Below, one piece after another: positions 26,347 through 34,924 of a DNA stretch of 42,774 nt (positions within the stretch are counted from its first letter, which is position 1; each line of letters opens with the position of its first letter). The DNA comes from Luminiphilus sp. Its GTDB lineage: Bacteria; Pseudomonadota; Gammaproteobacteria; Pseudomonadales; Halieaceae. The notes below the pieces were generated by a model. That model saw only the letters and a program-made list of their open reading frames with translations. It searched no databases and was not told the DNA's origin. The DNA lies in assembly GCA_029242325.1 (NCBI GenBank), contig JAQWUD010000050.1, forward strand, positions 1 to 42,774, written 5' to 3'. The translations under genes and the position numbers were made by a program.

Positions 26347-26374
26347 TTTACACTTGTAGCTTTAGAACAATAAT
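26347..26374 (+). promoter_or_regulatory. Candidate sigma-70 promoter for the second TonB-dependent receptor
   Basis: TTTACA (26347-26352), a 16-nt spacer, and AATAAT (26369-26374) each match the sigma-70 consensus at five of six positions. The receptor ATG lies 35 nt beyond the -10, giving a short leader. Read by eye only. Confidence 0.45.
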
Positions 26375-26409
26375 CATTTTCCTTGGCCACGAGAAATAAG
26401 GGAGCCAGT

Positions 26410-29241
26410 ATGTCTCATCCCCAACGTTTTCAACGCGCGCCGCTTGCCGCAGCGCTAGGCGTCGCACTTTTACCGCTTGTTGCAAGTCCCGTTCATGCTC
26501 AGCTAGAGGAGGTAGTAGTCACCGCCACCAAGCAAGCTGAGAGCCTCCAGGACGTGCCTATTTCAGTTAACGCGCTGTCCGGTGACTCGATGCGCGAGCA
26601 GGGCATCATGACTTTCGACGAATACGTCAACTTTTTACCGAATGTGGTCGATGCCGGTAATGCACCGGGAATGAGGGAAATTTACATTCGCGGTTCTGCG
26701 ACGGAGCAAGGCTCCGTAACCGTCTCCTCTGCACAGGGATCAGCGCCGGGCGTGGCGCTCTATCTCGACGAGACGCCAGTCTCTTTCGGAGGCCGAAACC
26801 TTGACGTCTACGCGGCCGACTTGGAGCGCATCGAGGTGCTCGCAGGCCCCCAAGGAACTCTGTTCGGCGCCAGCTCTCAAGCCGGCAACATGAGAATGAT
26901 CACCAACAAACCGGTTATCGGCGAAATGCAAGGCCGGGTGGATGTCGGCATGTCATCGACGCATGGCGGTGATACCAGCAGTAATGTAGAAGGCATGATC
27001 AATATGCCTATCGGTGACAGTTTGGCTATTCGCGCGGTGGGCTACAGCAATCGCCAAGGCGGCTGGATCGACAATACCGCTTCAACGTTTACCCCTTCGG
27101 GTCCCGTTGTCGATCGTAACTCTATCGGTTACGGCCCTTACTTTAGAAACTTCCCCGACACCGTCGTCAGCAGCGTCAGTAACTCAGAGGAAGTCAAAGA
27201 CGACTGGAATGAAGCGACCTATAACGGTTTCCGTGTTGGTGTTCAGTGGGATGTATCTGATGACTGGAGCCTGCTGGTTCAACACTCCTCTCAGAAGCTC
27301 GATGTAGAGGGATCATTCCTCATCGACCCCAGCCTTGGCGATGACAAGTCGGCCAAGTTTCAGCCAGAAAGTAACGTCGATGAATTCGACTTGACCACGT
27401 TGACCATTGAAGGGCGTGTTGCCGGCCTTGATATTGTTTATGCCGGTGGTTACCTCGATAGAGAGATCGACTCGATCATCGACTACACCCACTACAACAA
27501 CGGTGGCGGCTACATCACTTATTACCTTTGCAGCGGCAACATTTACGCTGACCCGGGCCCTTCAAACCAGAACACCTGCTTTGACCCCCGAAAAAGGTAC
27601 TCAGATACCACCACCAATGAGCGCACCACGCACGAGCTCAGAATCAGCACGGATCCTGATCGCCGCTGGCGTGTAATGGCTGGGGTCTACTTCAGCGATG
27701 TAGAAACCAAAACGCTGGGTGAATTCCAATACTATTCTACCGGTGACGCCTTCAGTGACTTCCAGGTGCAGTATTATGGCGCGGCCGCTCAGTCGCCCTA
27801 TCAGCTGGCAAACGAAACGATCCCGGGTGTAGCGGGAACCAATCAAGTGGGTCCCACCGGGCCACTCACCACCTTCTATAACGATTACTCGCGAACCGAG
27901 GAGGAACTGGCCTTTTTCGGTCAGTTAGCATTCGATATTACCGATAATCTCACCGCCACTATTGGCGCTCGAAAATATGATCTCGAGACGCAGTTACAAG
28001 GCGCATCGAACTTCTCCTTTGGTTGCCGCTATGGCGGTAATGGCGGCGGCGGCGCTTCCGCAGGATTCTGTAACAGCCACCGCTTCAGTAATAGTCCAAC
28101 AGATCGCTTCACGGCATTAGGCGCCTACAATGCAGGTAGCCTCTCAGACGAGCAATTCTTGGGCCTTCTCAACTACCCAGGGGCAGCAGGAACTTACGGC
28201 GGCAGCGCCAAGGAAATGTTCCGGGGCGGCGGCAGTAATGCAGCAACGCTGCAGGCTATTAAAGAAGGCCGGCTTGATATTTCGAGCATCAACAGCAGCG
28301 GTGTCACTGAAGAGGACGACACGATCATTCGATTCTCTCTGGATTGGAGAATCAATGACGACATCATGCTTTACGGTATTTATTCAGAAGGATATCGACC
28401 CGCGGCCCAGAACCGGAACGCTGGCCAATTAGCGAGCAACCAATCCGGCATCTATGAAGGCTATGTGGTGCCCGCAGTGGCGACGACTGATGAGCTGGAG
28501 AACATGGAGTTGGGGATTAAGTCAGAGCTTTTTGACAACACTCTGCGACTCAATGCCAGTATTTATAGCACCGAGATCACTGATCTGCAGGTCGCTCGAT
28601 TTGACCCGTCCAATGTCGCGTTTTTGGTATTCCTAGAGAACGTCGGTGACGCCGAAACGCGCGGTCTGGACGTTGACTTTATGTGGGCGGTCACTGGGCG
28701 ACTCACTCTGTCGGGTGCAGCAAGCATTCTCGACACAGAGCTAACGGCTATTAATAAGCAGTTACAAGGAGTCAGTGTTCCTAAGGGATCTGAGTTGCCA
28801 TTGGCGCCCAGCTTCTCCGGCAATATCCGCGCGCGTTACGACTTTGACATTATGAACGGCAATGCTTGGGTAAATGCCGCATTGGTTTACCGTGGTGAAA
28901 CCGTCACCGGTATCGTCGGAAGCGCCGAGTTTATGACCGATACGCACAATCTCGCGTATGGTAATGACCCCGGTATCAGCATTCAGAACGAGGGCGGCAC
29001 TTTTGGTACGGTGGCCACATCAAACGGCAACATTCCCTCCAACTCTCGCTACGTGAATGATGCGGCAACCACGATGAATATAGGTTTGGGTTACGCGCGA
29101 GAGAACTGGACTGCAGAAGTCTTTGTGAATAACGTCACTTCAGAAGAAGGGTACGTTGTGCAGACTGCTGGTAAATTCACCCCTGAATCCAGCATGATGC
29201 GCCCACGCACGTTGGGCTTACGTTTCGGGTATTCTTTCTAA
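26410..29241 (+). CDS. TonB-dependent outer-membrane receptor
   Basis: A 943-residue TonB-dependent receptor. A signal peptide (about 1-30, ending SPVHA) leads directly to the TonB box LEEVVVTATKQ. The plug contains IRGSATEQG, the motif LERIEVLAGPQGTLFGASSQAGNMR, and the barrel ends in LRFGYSF. It is longer than the first receptor in this window, with Cys-containing and Gly-rich barrel loops (around FGCRYGGNGGGGASAGFC). The ATG at 26410 follows GGGAG by 5 nt. A strong terminator lies 24 nt after the stop, with the TPR-sulfotransferase gene starting just beyond. Receptors of this type next to TPR-sulfotransferases are common in marine proteobacteria; the ligand is unknown. Confidence 0.93.
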   Translation: MSHPQRFQRAPLAAALGVALLPLVASPVHAQLEEVVVTATKQAESLQDVPISVNALSGDSMREQGIMTFDEYVNFLPNVVDAGNAPGMREIYIRGSATEQGSVTVSSAQGSAPGVALYLDETPVSFGGRNLDVYAADLERIEVLAGPQGTLFGASSQAGNMRMITNKPVIGEMQGRVDVGMSSTHGGDTSSNVEGMINMPIGDSLAIRAVGYSNRQGGWIDNTASTFTPSGPVVDRNSIGYGPYFRNFPDTVVSSVSNSEEVKDDWNEATYNGFRVGVQWDVSDDWSLLVQHSSQKLDVEGSFLIDPSLGDDKSAKFQPESNVDEFDLTTLTIEGRVAGLDIVYAGGYLDREIDSIIDYTHYNNGGGYITYYLCSGNIYADPGPSNQNTCFDPRKRYSDTTTNERTTHELRISTDPDRRWRVMAGVYFSDVETKTLGEFQYYSTGDAFSDFQVQYYGAAAQSPYQLANETIPGVAGTNQVGPTGPLTTFYNDYSRTEEELAFFGQLAFDITDNLTATIGARKYDLETQLQGASNFSFGCRYGGNGGGGASAGFCNSHRFSNSPTDRFTALGAYNAGSLSDEQFLGLLNYPGAAGTYGGSAKEMFRGGGSNAATLQAIKEGRLDISSINSSGVTEEDDTIIRFSLDWRINDDIMLYGIYSEGYRPAAQNRNAGQLASNQSGIYEGYVVPAVATTDELENMELGIKSELFDNTLRLNASIYSTEITDLQVARFDPSNVAFLVFLENVGDAETRGLDVDFMWAVTGRLTLSGAASILDTELTAINKQLQGVSVPKGSELPLAPSFSGNIRARYDFDIMNGNAWVNAALVYRGETVTGIVGSAEFMTDTHNLAYGNDPGISIQNEGGTFGTVATSNGNIPSNSRYVNDAATTMNIGLGYARENWTAEVFVNNVTSEEGYVVQTAGKFTPESSMMRPRTLGLRFGYSF

Positions 29242-29264
29242 GAGTCCCTGTAGCAATAATCAAA

Positions 29265-29292
29265 GGGCGATCACCTGATCGCCCTTTTTTTT
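29265..29292 (+). terminator. Rho-independent terminator after the TonB-dependent receptor
   Basis: A perfect 9-bp stem (GGGCGATCA, loop CC, TGATCGCCC) is followed by eight T. It lies only 13 nt before the ATG of the next gene, so either transcription reads through at a low level or the next gene has its own start inside the receptor gene. Confidence 0.9.
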
Positions 29293-29305
29293 GGGACACA
29301 ATTTG

Positions 29306-31318
29306 ATGACTGACCCTCGCGCCCCGTCGCCGGCACTCGAAACAATCCAAACGAAGCTCGCCAGTGGTGCGCTGGATGAGGCAGGCACCCTGATTGATGA
29401 ACTGCTGGTGGACTTTGCAAGCGACCCTAACCTCGCCTACCTGAGTGCACTGCGTTATCGACTCACGGCTAACGCTGCCAAGGCGCTTCAAACGCTCTAT
29501 GACCTGACCGCGCGCTTCCCCGATATGGCCCGGGCGCATCAAGAAATAGCCATCAATTCACTCAGCAGTAATTTACCTCAAAAAGCGCTGGAGGCAGCCG
29601 AAGCAGCGGTAGCGCTAGACGGCTCGTTACTAGCGTGCTGGGAGTTGCTCGCGCCACTCCACCAGCGTTTCGTTCCCGAAAAGCAAGAAGCCACAGCACA
29701 GCAGATCGCCTTTCTCAAGTCGTTACCGCAGGAGCTGAGAACGGTGATGAGTTATTTGTCACAAAATCAACTCAACGATGCCGAGCGTTTGTGTAAATAC
29801 TTTCTACGAGACAACAAGACTCACGCGGAAGGCATGCGATTGCTCTCAGAGGTGCTGACACGAAAAAACATATTGGACGAGGCGCAGTTCTTATTAGAAA
29901 CACTGCATCAGTTGGAACCTGACAATGTGACTGCTGCCGTTCAGCTCTTCCACGTCATGATGCGGCGTCAGCGCTTTCATACTGCCTATGACTTGGCAGC
30001 CACGTTATGGCAGCAACAACCGCAGGATGATGACCAAATTAAAAAGGCCTACGCAGCGGCTTGTTTTGCTGTCGGGCAAACAGAAGAGGCCGAGCACCTG
30101 TATCAGGCGCTTCGAAAAACCCACCCAACCGATCACCATATCCCTATCAGCCAAGGCCACATCTATAATGCGAATGGCGACAAAGCGGCCGCCATCGCTG
30201 CTTTTCAAGAGAGCTCATCCATCAAGCCAGATCATGGCGACGCCTACTGGAGCCTGGCCAACACCAAATCCTATCGGTTTGACGATCCACAGATAACGCG
30301 AATGAAGGCGTTGGAGCAGTCTGCCTCAATTGGCGGTATCGATCGCATTCAGATTTGCTTTGCCTTGGGGAAAGCGCTGGAGGACGGGGAGCAATACGAT
30401 GCCGCGTTTGAGTATTATGCTCGCGGTAATGCCCTGAAACTGCCCACCACGCACTTCAATCCAACACAATTGTCGAAGCGCATCACGGCACAGATTAGCG
30501 TCTGCACCCAGGCATTATTTGAGCAACTCGGACCCACCGGCACGGAGTCGCCCGATCCTATCTTTATCGTCGGTCTACCTAGGGCTGGATCCACACTCCT
30601 TGAACAAATTCTGGCATCGCATTCTCAAGTCGATGGCACGATGGAGCTCCATAATATTTTGGACCTCGCTAAGCGACTGCGAGGTCGAGACGAGGCGGGC
30701 GCGACCGAGCCTCGCTATCCCAGAATACTCGGGGAACTCGACACACAACTCTTCACTCAGTTCGGAGAGCAATTCATAGAGCAAACACGTGTCTATCGCA
30801 GTGATGCGCCGTTCTTCATCGACAAGATGCCCAATAACTTTTTCCATGTCGGGTTAATCAAACTCATTCTCCCCAATGCCAAAATCATCGATGCGCGACG
30901 TCACCCCATGTCCTGTTGCTTCAGTGGCTACAAGCAACTGTGGGGTGAAGGGCAGGAGTTTTCTTACGGATTGACTGAGATCGGCAGCTATTACAAGCAA
31001 TACACTCAGTTAATGGCGCACTGGGATACGGTACTGCCTGGTTTCGTTTTGAGAGTTCACCACGAGGACGTGGTGAATGACCTTGAGAGTCAAGTAAGAC
31101 GGATCCTGGATTTCTGCGGACTGCCGTTTGAAGACGCCTGCTTGAATTTTCATGAGACGGAGCGAACGATCAGAACACCGAGCGCTGAACAAGTGAGACA
31201 GCCCATCTATCGCTCCGGTCTAGATCAATGGCGCAATTTCGAGCAATATCTGGACCCCTTGAAGCACGCTCTCGGAGAAGAGCTACTTGATGCTTATGGC
31301 ATCACTCCGCCACCATGA
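29306..31318 (+). CDS. TPR-repeat sulfotransferase
   Basis: A 670-residue protein with TPR-like helices over residues 1-380 and a sulfotransferase domain from about 415. The PAPS 5'-phosphosulfate loop is GLPRAGSTLLEQ (423-434), and the 3'-phosphate segment is RRHPMSCCFSGYKQ after DKMPNNFFHVGLI. It would transfer sulfate from PAPS to a hydroxyl or tyrosine of a target that the TPR part probably binds; the target is unknown. No signal peptide, so cytosolic. The ATG at 29306 is close behind the receptor's terminator; a TTG at 29303 is also in frame. Its stop overlaps the start of the next sulfotransferase as ATGA. Confidence 0.9.
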   Translation: MTDPRAPSPALETIQTKLASGALDEAGTLIDELLVDFASDPNLAYLSALRYRLTANAAKALQTLYDLTARFPDMARAHQEIAINSLSSNLPQKALEAAEAAVALDGSLLACWELLAPLHQRFVPEKQEATAQQIAFLKSLPQELRTVMSYLSQNQLNDAERLCKYFLRDNKTHAEGMRLLSEVLTRKNILDEAQFLLETLHQLEPDNVTAAVQLFHVMMRRQRFHTAYDLAATLWQQQPQDDDQIKKAYAAACFAVGQTEEAEHLYQALRKTHPTDHHIPISQGHIYNANGDKAAAIAAFQESSSIKPDHGDAYWSLANTKSYRFDDPQITRMKALEQSASIGGIDRIQICFALGKALEDGEQYDAAFEYYARGNALKLPTTHFNPTQLSKRITAQISVCTQALFEQLGPTGTESPDPIFIVGLPRAGSTLLEQILASHSQVDGTMELHNILDLAKRLRGRDEAGATEPRYPRILGELDTQLFTQFGEQFIEQTRVYRSDAPFFIDKMPNNFFHVGLIKLILPNAKIIDARRHPMSCCFSGYKQLWGEGQEFSYGLTEIGSYYKQYTQLMAHWDTVLPGFVLRVHHEDVVNDLESQVRRILDFCGLPFEDACLNFHETERTIRTPSAEQVRQPIYRSGLDQWRNFEQYLDPLKHALGEELLDAYGITPPP

Positions 31319-31938
31319 TTTTTTCGGAGTCCCGGAAATTTATATTTTTTGCTGTACCCAAGACTGGGACCCATGCTGTCAGAGCAGCGCTGCGACCGCA
31401 CCTATCAGCATCTGACTGGGAGCAGCAGCTCCGTTATGGGCAGCAGCTCTCGCCACTGCCCGAAATCGCTGCCATTAATCATGGTCACGTCAGTTATCAG
31501 CAAATTTCTGATGTGATAGGTGAAGGCGCTCTAACAACATTTTTTCGGTTTGCTTTTACGCGACACCCCTTTGATCGTTTTGTGTCGGTGTGCGCTTTTT
31601 TAGCAAGAACCGATGCCAGCTATATCGAGAATCCGACGGGGTGGATGAAGCGAGCGCTACAACGTCCGCAGTTTCGCCAGCGAGTGCTAGTCGCGAGTCA
31701 ATCTTCGTTGTTGTCAGATCAATACGGCGGCATAGCGCTTGATTATGTAGGGCGATTTGAATCTCTGCAGACTGATTTTGACGCGATCTGCGTCCGACTC
31801 GGACTGCCGACAGTGTCTCTTGAGTTTAAGAACACGTCTGCGCATGAAGCCTTTCAAAAGCTGCTGGATGATGAGCTAAGAGAAGTATTGTGGGAGCGTT
31901 ATGAAGAGGACTTCGCTACTTTTAATTATTCCCCGTAA
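31315..31938 (+). CDS. Sulfotransferase family 2 protein
   Basis: A 207-residue single-domain sulfotransferase of the family that includes carbohydrate sulfotransferases. The 5'-phosphosulfate loop is VPKTGTHAVRAAL (about 13-25) and the 3'-phosphate region FAFTRHPFDRFVSVCAFL (about 78-95). Only weak end-domain features follow, with FESLQTDFDAICVRLGL matching the usual C-terminal part. It starts by ATGA overlap with the TPR-sulfotransferase, so the two are translationally coupled. Its 3' end overlaps the convergent hydroxylase-like gene by 17 nt. Two different sulfotransferases in one unit suggest two acceptor sites or a paired function. Confidence 0.87.
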   Translation: MIFSESRKFIFFAVPKTGTHAVRAALRPHLSASDWEQQLRYGQQLSPLPEIAAINHGHVSYQQISDVIGEGALTTFFRFAFTRHPFDRFVSVCAFLARTDASYIENPTGWMKRALQRPQFRQRVLVASQSSLLSDQYGGIALDYVGRFESLQTDFDAICVRLGLPTVSLEFKNTSAHEAFQKLLDDELREVLWERYEEDFATFNYSP

Positions 31939-32893
31939 CAAACTCTTGTGCTCGCTGCGGTTTCAAGGCTGCCGCCAACAACCGCTGACTGATGATTGGA
32001 TTGATACCGACCTTGTTGGATTGGGTCACTAGCACTCTAGGATTCGGTCTCAGCCCAGCCTGCGTTCTGTGCAGCAGCGCTTGATATCCTTCGATGCCCC
32101 CTGCCATGAAACCGTATAGAGACCAATGACTGCGCCAATCGTGCACCAGATCGAACAGCAGGTCGTGATAGTACTGCACGATGGCAGCATCATTATCGGG
32201 ATTGGCTGCGCAGTCTGCTATCAGTTCAGTAACAATGGCTGACATCTCTCCAGGCGCCATGACAGGCGCTCCCGGGAAGCGCTCAGTCGTCAGATGAGGC
32301 CTCAGATTGTCATCATAGGCAACTCGGGTCATAACACCCGAGCCAGGAGTGCGCTGCACACGCCGAACCATCTGCCAGAACTTCGCGGAGCCCGCGATAT
32401 CGATGACCAGATGAATGCGGTCTGATGAGCTGCCGTTGATCACCCGGTGCCGGCGCCATGAATCAAAAAGCCAAGCTTCACCAGCTGCCATATGCACTTC
32501 TTCCGGGCCACAGAAAAAACGCACAGAGGGTTCCGTCATAATCGGCACATGGATTCTGATTCTGCTGTACCAGTGATAATTAAAATCGACATGTTCCTGA
32601 ACTTCTGCGCCTGGGCTTAAGCGCATCAGTCGACTCCGCGCCACAACTTCATCAAAACTGCTCACCACCTGCATCAAATACGGGGAGTCTTGCAGCACTA
32701 TGGTCGCGGCCATCTGGCCGTCGAAACCATCTTTGAGCTCACCGTTAATCGCAACGAGTGGAACAGCGCTATTACCTGCCAATCCTGAGGGGTGTGGTAA
32801 CCAGAGCTGGGGTGACAATCGGCTCACTTCGTCTGCCAGCATCTCCGGGTCGAAGAGGCAGGGGAGCTGTAAAAATGGCCGGTCCAGTTCCAT
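31922..32893 (-). CDS. Aspartyl/asparaginyl beta-hydroxylase-like 2OG-Fe(II) oxygenase
   Basis: A 323-residue protein whose residues about 60-170 match the Asp/Asn hydroxylase domain: an HVDFNYHWYSRIRIHVPI segment with His101-x-Asp103, then CGPEEVHMAAGEAWLFDSW and RHRVINGSSSDRIHLVIDI with His149 as distal iron ligand and Arg159 as likely 2OG ligand. The C-terminal half (about 180-323) is unassigned. It should hydroxylate a protein, peptide or amino-acid side chain using oxygen and 2-oxoglutarate. AAGGA precedes the ATG. It begins 9 nt after mmsB on the same strand, so it may be the last gene of the valine operon, yet it converges with, and overlaps, the sulfotransferase gene; either link may be the functional one. 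Confidence 0.85.
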   Translation of the reverse strand: MELDRPFLQLPCLFDPEMLADEVSRLSPQLWLPHPSGLAGNSAVPLVAINGELKDGFDGQMAATIVLQDSPYLMQVVSSFDEVVARSRLMRLSPGAEVQEHVDFNYHWYSRIRIHVPIMTEPSVRFFCGPEEVHMAAGEAWLFDSWRRHRVINGSSSDRIHLVIDIAGSAKFWQMVRRVQRTPGSGVMTRVAYDDNLRPHLTTERFPGAPVMAPGEMSAIVTELIADCAANPDNDAAIVQYYHDLLFDLVHDWRSHWSLYGFMAGGIEGYQALLHRTQAGLRPNPRVLVTQSNKVGINPIISQRLLAAALKPQRAQEFVTGNN

Positions 32894-32902
32894 TAAGAAT
32901 CC

Positions 32903-33802
32903 TTATCCGGACTGGGCCTTCACCCATTCAAGTATGGAGGAGAAATCCCGTGGGCCGTTACCGTCACCTTGATGGGCTGAATACGCCGCCATAGCCTGCT
33001 TGCCCATCTGATTGTTGAGCCCGCAACTCTCTGCGACTTCACAGGCCAAGCCCAGATCCTTGACCATCAGATCAACCATAAAACCGGGTTGATAATCGTT
33101 GCTAGAAGGGACGCCTTCCATCACATCGGGCCAGGGGTTGTAGACCTGTAACGACCAATTGTTGCCCGAGCTCGCCTTCATAATGTCGGACAGCACCGCG
33201 GGATCAAGCCCATGCGCTGCACCCATGGCCAACGCCTCGGAAGTGCCGACCATGTGAACCGCCAGCAACATATTGTTGGCCGCCTTGGCCACCTGCCCGG
33301 CGCCGGCAGGCCCCGCATGGAAGATTTTCTCTGGACTGCCCATGCCCTCGAGGACCGGCTTCGCGCGGGCAAATGCTGCTGCACTGCCACCACACATAAA
33401 GGCGAGAGTGCCAGCCGCCGCTGCGGCCACTCCGCCTGACACGGGGGTATCCATAAAATCGATACCAAGCTCAGCAGCGGCCTCTCCTACCTGCCGCGCA
33501 GTCGCGGCGTCAATAGTACTGGCATCTAGAATCAGCGTGTCCTGAGAGACACTGGCCAGCAATCCATCCTCGCCAAGGAACGTGCCCGCGACGTGCTGAC
33601 CCGCTGGCAGCATACTGATAATGACATCGGCACCCGCTGCCGCCTCAGCCGCAGACCCAGCGATAGAGGCGCCCTCAGCCGCTACCGCCGTACAGGCCGA
33701 CTCCACCAAGTCGAATACCGTCAGGGAATGACCCGCAGCAATCAGGTTCCTGGCCATCGGCCCGCCCATGTTGCCCAACCCCAAAAATGCGATAGCGGCC
33801 AT
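32903..33802 (-). CDS. mmsB: 3-hydroxyisobutyrate dehydrogenase
   Basis: A 299-residue cytosolic NAD+-dependent dehydrogenase that oxidises 3-hydroxyisobutyrate to methylmalonate semialdehyde in valine breakdown. It shows the Rossmann turn GLGNMGGPMARNL (8-20), DASTIDAATAR, the substrate motif DTPVSGGVAAAAAGTL (118-133) and catalytic Lys173 in GAGQVAKAANN. The C-terminus has the helical DLMVKDLGLA segment. GGAG precedes the ATG at 33802. It is the fourth gene of a minus-strand operon, 3 nt after the hydrolase gene. Confidence 0.95.
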   Translation of the reverse strand: MAAIAFLGLGNMGGPMARNLIAAGHSLTVFDLVESACTAVAAEGASIAGSAAEAAAGADVIISMLPAGQHVAGTFLGEDGLLASVSQDTLILDASTIDAATARQVGEAAAELGIDFMDTPVSGGVAAAAAGTLAFMCGGSAAAFARAKPVLEGMGSPEKIFHAGPAGAGQVAKAANNMLLAVHMVGTSEALAMGAAHGLDPAVLSDIMKASSGNNWSLQVYNPWPDVMEGVPSSNDYQPGFMVDLMVKDLGLACEVAESCGLNNQMGKQAMAAYSAHQGDGNGPRDFSSILEWVKAQSG

Positions 33803-33805
33803 CTG

Positions 33806-34924
33806 TTACTCCGGTAGTCCGAGCGCAGGCATATCCGCCGGCGCAGTGAAGAATGTATCGACGACGTCAGCAGGCACTGAGGCGAGATCTGCATAGGCCC
33901 ACGCGGGGGAGCGATCCTTGTCTACCAGTAATGCCCGCACGCCTTCGGCGAATTCGGGGTGTCGCATAATGTTGCAGCCCAGTACGAGCTCCGACTCAAA
34001 GACCGTTTCTAAGCTGGCCTCCCGCGCTTGCTTTAACTGACGGAAAATCCAGGTGGCCGCGAGGGGCGAGCCGTGGGCAAAGCCAGCCTGGGCTTTGACA
34101 AGCCATTTATCTTCGCCCTGCCAGTTCATCACGCGGTCATGGATGGTGGCGAGATCATCGCCCACCATCCACTCGTTGATGATATCGATGCGGGGCTCAA
34201 TCTGCGCATCGGGCCGCTCTGTGCTAGCTGTCATGCCAGCGAGTAACGAACCGACCAGCTCATGGTTGCCGGCCTCATCGCCAGACCACGCCTGCGCCGC
34301 CAAGGCACCCAGCAGGTCCGCCCGTTGATCGTTGCCGAGGAAGTGAGTGCCCAATCCACAGTACAGCGCATCGGCGGCATTAATATGGGAGGAGGTCAGT
34401 GCCAAAAAGCGTCCGACATGGCCTGGCATACGGTTCAGGAACCAGCTACCTCCTACATCCGGAAACAACGCAATCGTGATCTCAGGCATACCAATGCGGG
34501 TCCGCTCACTGACTACGCGATATCGACATCCCGCGAGAATACCGAGGCCGCCCCCCATCACCACGCCATGCCCCCAGCAAATCAGCGGCTTAGAATACGT
34601 ATGCAGCAAATAATTCATACGGTACTCGCGAGCAAAAAAGTGTTCCGCGTACTCGCAGGGGCCTCCGGGGGTTTCGACACATGAATTGCGCAAGGCCTGT
34701 ACGTCACCACCGGCACAAAAAGCCTTCTCTCCTGCACCATCAATGACTACTGCCACCACGTTGGCGTCGGCTGCCCACGCCTCGAGCCGGCCAGTGATCA
34801 CGTCTACCATTTCCCGGGTCAGCGAGTTCAGCGTTTTCTCGGCATTAAGAGTCAGCTGCCCAATCACCCGGTCTCCCGCCGGGTGCTCGGTCACCAGAAC
34901 ACTATCAGTCACTGGTTTTTCCAC
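33806..34924 (-). CDS. 3-hydroxyisobutyryl-CoA hydrolase (crotonase fold)
   Basis: A 372-residue crotonase-fold enzyme of the size and style of HIBCH, which removes CoA from 3-hydroxyisobutyryl-CoA. Motifs are GAGEKAFCAGGDVQALRN (about 65-82), the oxyanion region GHGVVMGGGLGILAGC, then RIGMPEITIALFPDVGGSWFLNRM (about 142-165). The C-terminal 110 residues contain the helices typical of hydrolases of this group rather than plain hydratases. The start is GTG at 34924, inside the enoyl-CoA hydratase gene (16-nt overlap), without a strong ribosome site. Confidence 0.92.
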   Translation of the reverse strand: MEKPVTDSVLVTEHPAGDRVIGQLTLNAEKTLNSLTREMVDVITGRLEAWAADANVVAVVIDGAGEKAFCAGGDVQALRNSCVETPGGPCEYAEHFFAREYRMNYLLHTYSKPLICWGHGVVMGGGLGILAGCRYRVVSERTRIGMPEITIALFPDVGGSWFLNRMPGHVGRFLALTSSHINAADALYCGLGTHFLGNDQRADLLGALAAQAWSGDEAGNHELVGSLLAGMTASTERPDAQIEPRIDIINEWMVGDDLATIHDRVMNWQGEDKWLVKAQAGFAHGSPLAATWIFRQLKQAREASLETVFESELVLGCNIMRHPEFAEGVRALLVDKDRSPAWAYADLASVPADVVDTFFTAPADMPALGLPE

